In this document: positions 61,320 through 64,000 of the stretch, in pieces
How the letters are laid out: each line of letters opens with the position of its first letter
Numbering within the stretch: position 1 is the stretch's first letter
Origin: Prevotella sp.
GTDB lineage: Bacteria; Bacteroidota; Bacteroidia; Bacteroidales; Muribaculaceae
Direction of reading: 5' to 3'
DNA: 64,000 nucleotides
NCBI GenBank assembly: GCA_023666665.1
Contig: JAMPBN010000003.1
Span: 1-64,000 of the forward strand
Translations under genes and position numbers: made by a program
The notes under the pieces: model-generated
What the model was told of the DNA's origin: nothing
Seen by the model: the letters and a program-made list of their open reading frames with translations, nothing else
Database searches by the model: none

Positions 61320-61637
61320 TCATAGGCGGGATTTGCGGCGCACGCGTTTGGGAATAAGTTTGTTGATTTCGCGCAGTGCCATCGGCGGCATGGGGAGCTC
61401 CGGCAGCAATTCCAGCAGATTGCGCTCCATACCGACGCAGCGCAGCAGCGAAATGAAGTTATTGAGCGAGAGGTTGGTGTGCTTGCCCTGCTCAAAGTGG
61501 CTGATGGTGGTGTAGCCAACGCCCGACTGCTCGGCAAGCTCCCGCTGGCTTATGCGAGCGGCGAGGCGATACTCCTTGACCCTCTTCGCCAGGAGGTCAA
61601 GAATGTCGTTATTCGATATGTAGTCGGGCTGAACCAT
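61320..61637 (-). CDS. HipB-like XRE-family regulator upstream of mutL
   Basis: 105 residues with a helix-turn-helix of the XRE/HipB type (about 15-70: ARISQRELAEQSGVGYTTISHFEQG). The C-terminal tail is basic (PKRVRRKSRL). HipB-like proteins usually precede a HipA kinase; here mutL starts 4 bases downstream and no hipA is present. An inverted-repeat operator overlaps its promoter, so autoregulation is likely and mutL would fall under the same control. Confidence 0.85.
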   Translation of the reverse strand: MVQPDYISNNDILDLLAKRVKEYRLAARISQRELAEQSGVGYTTISHFEQGKHTNLSLNNFISLLRCVGMERNLLELLPELPMPPMALREINKLIPKRVRRKSRL

Positions 61638-61649
61638 AGTTCACTATAT

Positions 61650-61683
61650 GGATATTTGACCGCAAATATACGCAAAAATATCC
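61650..61683 (-). promoter_or_regulatory. promoter and nested operator of the XRE-mutL-lipid kinase operon
   Basis: The -7 box TATATTTG (minus strand; 61663-61670) overlaps a palindrome ATATTTG-ACCG-CAAATAT (61652-61669). A wider pair, GGATATTTG (61650-61658) and AAAATATCC (61675-61683), is complementary at 8 of 9 positions. Both would be natural binding sites for the XRE protein encoded next door. Confidence 0.65.
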
Positions 61684-61688
61684 AAATA

Positions 61689-62267
61689 TCAAACCATCTT
61701 TATCATATGGTCCATCACTTCGCCGGCAAAAAGACGGTCGCCCACACGGCTAAAGCCGAGGCGCTCGTAGAGGCGGCGGGCACGGACGTTAGACTTGTCG
61801 CAAAGCAACCCCAAGGGCTTGCCGGCACGCTCGGCAATGGCGTTGATAAGCGCGGAGGCCACTCCCCGACCGCGATATTCCGGAAATACGGCCAGCGAAT
61901 CGAGATAAAACTCCGCCGGGTCGGTTTCGTCGGGCATCGCGCCATCCATATCGTAGCCAAGGTGGCGCTTCACCTCCTCGAAAAATGCGCGGCGCAACTC
62001 ATGGAGACGCGCGCCGTCGTAGCCCACTATGAAACCCATGGGCGCACCGTCATAGGCCACGGCTTTCAACGCGTTGCGATAAGAATACTGCGAATCCTCG
62101 CGGGCAGCAAGGGCGGCAAAAAGGTCAACCACTGCGTTCACCCGCCTGTTGCCGGCAAACTCCGCAGCCAACTCCGCGCCGATAGCCTCGACCACCACGC
62201 ACCCAATCAGCGTCGCATCCTCCCTCCGCGCCTCAACAATCGTCATATGCTGCATACTTTCTCCCAT
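61689..62267 (-). CDS. GNAT-family N-acetyltransferase
   Basis: 192 residues from ATG 62267. The acetyl-CoA-binding motif is FPEYRGRGVASALINA (about residue 139), followed by the typical NVRARRLYERLGF end. The substrate may be an amine, amino acid or ribosomal protein terminus and cannot be told. An upstream in-frame ATG at 62312 lies beyond the promoter box at 62278-62285 and is rejected. Monocistronic. Confidence 0.88.
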   Translation of the reverse strand: MGESMQHMTIVEARREDATLIGCVVVEAIGAELAAEFAGNRRVNAVVDLFAALAAREDSQYSYRNALKAVAYDGAPMGFIVGYDGARLHELRRAFFEEVKRHLGYDMDGAMPDETDPAEFYLDSLAVFPEYRGRGVASALINAIAERAGKPLGLLCDKSNVRARRLYERLGFSRVGDRLFAGEVMDHMIKMV

Positions 62268-62277
62268 AGTTCCGAGG

Positions 62278-62285
62278 CAAAGGTA
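62278..62285 (-). promoter_or_regulatory. GNAT gene promoter -7 box
   Basis: CAAAGGTA on the plus strand gives TACCTTTG on the minus strand, 10 bases before the chosen ATG, which it helps to choose. Confidence 0.55.
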
Positions 62286-62327
62286 GCGATTTGCCGCGAA
62301 ACCGCCAAGCAATTCCGCAATAAAACA

Positions 62328-62387
62328 ACCGCCCCCATGGAGCGCCGGGTTTTAAGCCGGCGTGCGGCGGCAAGAACAGGAGGCGGT
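62328..62387 (-). terminator. hairpin after the DUF389 gene
   Basis: Outer arms ACCGCC (62328-62333) and GGCGGT (62382-62387) enclose a second perfect stem, CGCCGG/CCGGCG (62343-62348 and 62357-62362). On the minus strand the outer stem is followed by TGTTTTATTG, a weak T-run, so termination after DUF389 is plausible. Confidence 0.4.
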
Positions 62388-62399
62388 GGTCTTTTTGAT

Positions 62400-63752
62400 T
62401 TAGAGGGTGACGAGGCGGATGTGGGGGTGGCCGAGGCGGGCTTCGAGGTAGTCGTGGAACTTGGCGGTTTCGGCGGCCGACATCGGTGATGAGTAGCGCA
62501 CCAGGGCAACGTTGATAGTGTCGAGGCGAGCGGGTTGCCCAACTGTGCTGGCTACCGTGGTGGTCACGGCTATTTCCTTGACTTTCGGGAAGATAACCTT
62601 TAGCTCGGGAGCCAAGGTGGCTCCCAGGGAGTCGTTGGCCTCAATTACGGCGACGCGCGAGCGCAGAGAGTCAATCACGGCCTGTTGGCGCTCAATGGTT
62701 TGCTGCGTCATGGCATACATAGTTGAGAGCATTGCACCCGACGATTTTTCAAAGTCAAAGTTCTGGGGCGTAGAGCCTTGGATTATGCGCAGACGAGTGC
62801 CGGCGAGGTGGTATTGAGGCAACACCTCGGTCATAGCAGTGAGCAGGGAGTCCTCGTTGAGCGGCTGGCCCATCAGGGTGATGGTCAGCGTGTTGCCCTC
62901 CTTGCTCATATTCGACTTATAGTTGAGCACCTGAGTATTGGGGAAGTCGAAGCGGTCGTTGACAAACGATGCGCAGTTTTGCGTGAAGTTGTTCTGCACA
63001 TACATTGTGTACGTCAGGTAAATAGCCGGGAGCATAGTCAGCCCGGCAATGATATAGACCGTGCGGCGAACGCGGCGGGCGCGTTCGCCGTTGGCAAACG
63101 CCTTGACCTGATAGCGCATAAGCTTGACCCCGCCGTAGGTTGCCACGGCAATAAACACCGAATTGATGAAGAAAAGATAAAGAGCGCCGAAAAGATAATG
63201 CAGCTGCAAGGTGGCCAAGCCATAGCCGGCGGTGCAGAGTGGCGGCATCAGAGCCGTGGCGATAGCCACGCCGGGAATCACGTTGCCCTTGTTTTTGGCT
63301 CCGAGGGCCAGGATGCCCGCAGCGCCGCCAAAGAAGCCGATGAACACGTCGTAGATGGTCGGAGTAGTGCGCGCAAGCAGCTCCGAGTGATTTTCATTTA
63401 CCGGCGAAATAAGGAAGTAGATACAGGAGGTCACAACCGAGATTCCGGCGGCAATACAGAGATTGCGAAACGAGCGCTTCATCAGCTCGAAGTCGTGAAC
63501 TCCTACAGCAAGACCGATGCCGATAATCGGGCCCATAAGCGGCGAAATAAGCATTGCGCCGATAATTACGGCCGTGGAATTGGTGTTGAGTCCGAGCGAA
63601 GCAATAAAAATCGCCACGACGAGAATCAGCGAGTTCATTCCGCGGAAACTGACTCCCTCGCGGATAGCCGCTTCGGCATCGGCCTGAGGAATCAGAAAGG
63701 GGGTCAGGTCAAAAAATGCCTTGACCTTATCTCTGGCAGCGTTTAAGTCCAT
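62400..63752 (-). CDS. DUF389 (TIGR00341-like) membrane protein
   Basis: 450 residues. The N-terminal half contains six or seven membrane segments with the family signature GAMLISPLMGPIIGIG (about residue 68). The second half is soluble: a coiled coil near residue 350 and a mixed domain at the end. Function of the family is not established. Its ATG overlaps the stop of the partial gene upstream (TGATG), so the two form an operon. Confidence 0.87.
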   Translation of the reverse strand: MDLNAARDKVKAFFDLTPFLIPQADAEAAIREGVSFRGMNSLILVVAIFIASLGLNTNSTAVIIGAMLISPLMGPIIGIGLAVGVHDFELMKRSFRNLCIAAGISVVTSCIYFLISPVNENHSELLARTTPTIYDVFIGFFGGAAGILALGAKNKGNVIPGVAIATALMPPLCTAGYGLATLQLHYLFGALYLFFINSVFIAVATYGGVKLMRYQVKAFANGERARRVRRTVYIIAGLTMLPAIYLTYTMYVQNNFTQNCASFVNDRFDFPNTQVLNYKSNMSKEGNTLTITLMGQPLNEDSLLTAMTEVLPQYHLAGTRLRIIQGSTPQNFDFEKSSGAMLSTMYAMTQQTIERQQAVIDSLRSRVAVIEANDSLGATLAPELKVIFPKVKEIAVTTTVASTVGQPARLDTINVALVRYSSPMSAAETAKFHDYLEARLGHPHIRLVTL

Positions 63753-64000
63753 CAGTTACCTAATTCTTTCAATGCTCCGGTAAGGGGGTCGAAAATGGCG
63801 TAGCCGGGGGTCTTCTTGTTGGAGAAGAATGTGGGGTCGATGCCAAACACGATGCCGAGCTGGCTTACGTCGCAAATGGATTTTGCGAGTATGTGGCCAT
63901 CAAACGTCACGGTAAAAAGCGCCGAGCCGGGAATGCAGTAAGGCACCCCGCCCTTGGGGAAAACTTTTTGCTTGCCCTTTTCGTCGAGGGGGAGTTCCCC
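63752..64000 (-). CDS. C-terminal part of an unidentified protein (runs off the window)
   Basis: 82 codons open to the window edge without a stop; the start is not in view. The visible part (VPYCIPGSALFTVTF, then KSICDVSQLGIVFGID and FDPLTGALKEL at the end) loosely resembles DUF4831-type outer-membrane or periplasmic proteins of Bacteroidetes, a weak match. Its stop overlaps the DUF389 start by one base. Confidence 0.5.
   Translation of the reverse strand, partial: GELPLDEKGKQKVFPKGGVPYCIPGSALFTVTFDGHILAKSICDVSQLGIVFGIDPTFFSNKKTPGYAIFDPLTGALKELGN

Noticed and set aside
61316-61537. Upstream extension of mutL by 74 codons
   Set aside because: The extension overlaps the XRE gene in another frame and is unlike MutL; the conserved start is ATG 61315.
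61479-62489. 336-codon plus-strand open frame
   Set aside because: It spans the XRE promoter and operator, the GNAT gene and part of DUF389 on the opposite strand and matches no family.

Overview
The window looks like a Bacteroidota chromosome, most likely order Bacteroidales. Three things point there: recurrent promoter -7 boxes of the TAnnTTTG type, many surface lipoproteins (one with an acidic run straight after the lipobox Cys), and families typical of the order (PorZ-like propeller, PCMD, DUF5606, DUF4292, DUF3332, Bacteroidetes-type integrase). The backbone is GC-rich; a gut Muribaculaceae-like species is a guess, not something the sequence proves. No rRNA, tRNA, CRISPR array or insertion sequence was recognised.

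Layout. 1-3.4 kb: three overlapping envelope-polysaccharide genes (GtrA, FAD oxidoreductase, multi-pass membrane protein). 3.39-12.35 kb: an AT-rich, roughly 8.95 kb integrative element in the 3' end of guaA. It is bounded by a TTATTCCCACTC direct repeat and carries a full-length tyrosine integrase, a ParB/DGQHR-type protein, a winged-helix replication-like protein with internal repeats, a FimB-sized second recombinase, small regulatory-looking proteins and a cargo operon of two lipoproteins plus a zinc-ribbon membrane protein. No relaxase was seen. 12.3-24.4 kb: guaA, then a tightly overlapping rightward operon (nuclease-like protein, dut, TPR protein, DUF4292 lipoprotein, EnvC-like protein, flippase, MltF-like lyase) and further envelope genes including pnuC. 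24.4-31.8 kb: UvrD/PcrA helicase, cdaA, a hybrid sensor kinase, and an mtnN-luxS-xerD operon.

31.8-47.8 kb is mainly leftward: an AT-rich acyltransferase/glycosyltransferase pair, porZ-like, rdgB, leuS, an rluA-family gene, topA, a PCMD protein, a family 2 glycosyltransferase and lgt, with two decayed lipoprotein or surface genes between them. 47.8-57.9 kb is rightward: a broken C10-protease prodomain gene, a RelA/SpoT protein with a degraded HD domain, and an RND metal-type efflux operon with an AAA ATPase gene between pump and outer-membrane channel. 57.9-64 kb is leftward: mazEF, a lipid kinase, mutL, an orphan HipB-like regulator, a GNAT enzyme, a DUF389 membrane protein and a partial gene.

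The most unusual signals are: (i) the guaA-integrated element with its end repeats, short recombinase and 9-bp inverted repeat upstream of surface lipoproteins; (ii) a dispersed family of 7-8 bp tandem repeats, including in-frame copies inside both mutL and the uvrD-like gene; (iii) a 10-G tract that sets the reading frame of an OmpA-like surface gene; and (iv) a stand-alone C10 prodomain gene with one in-frame stop.
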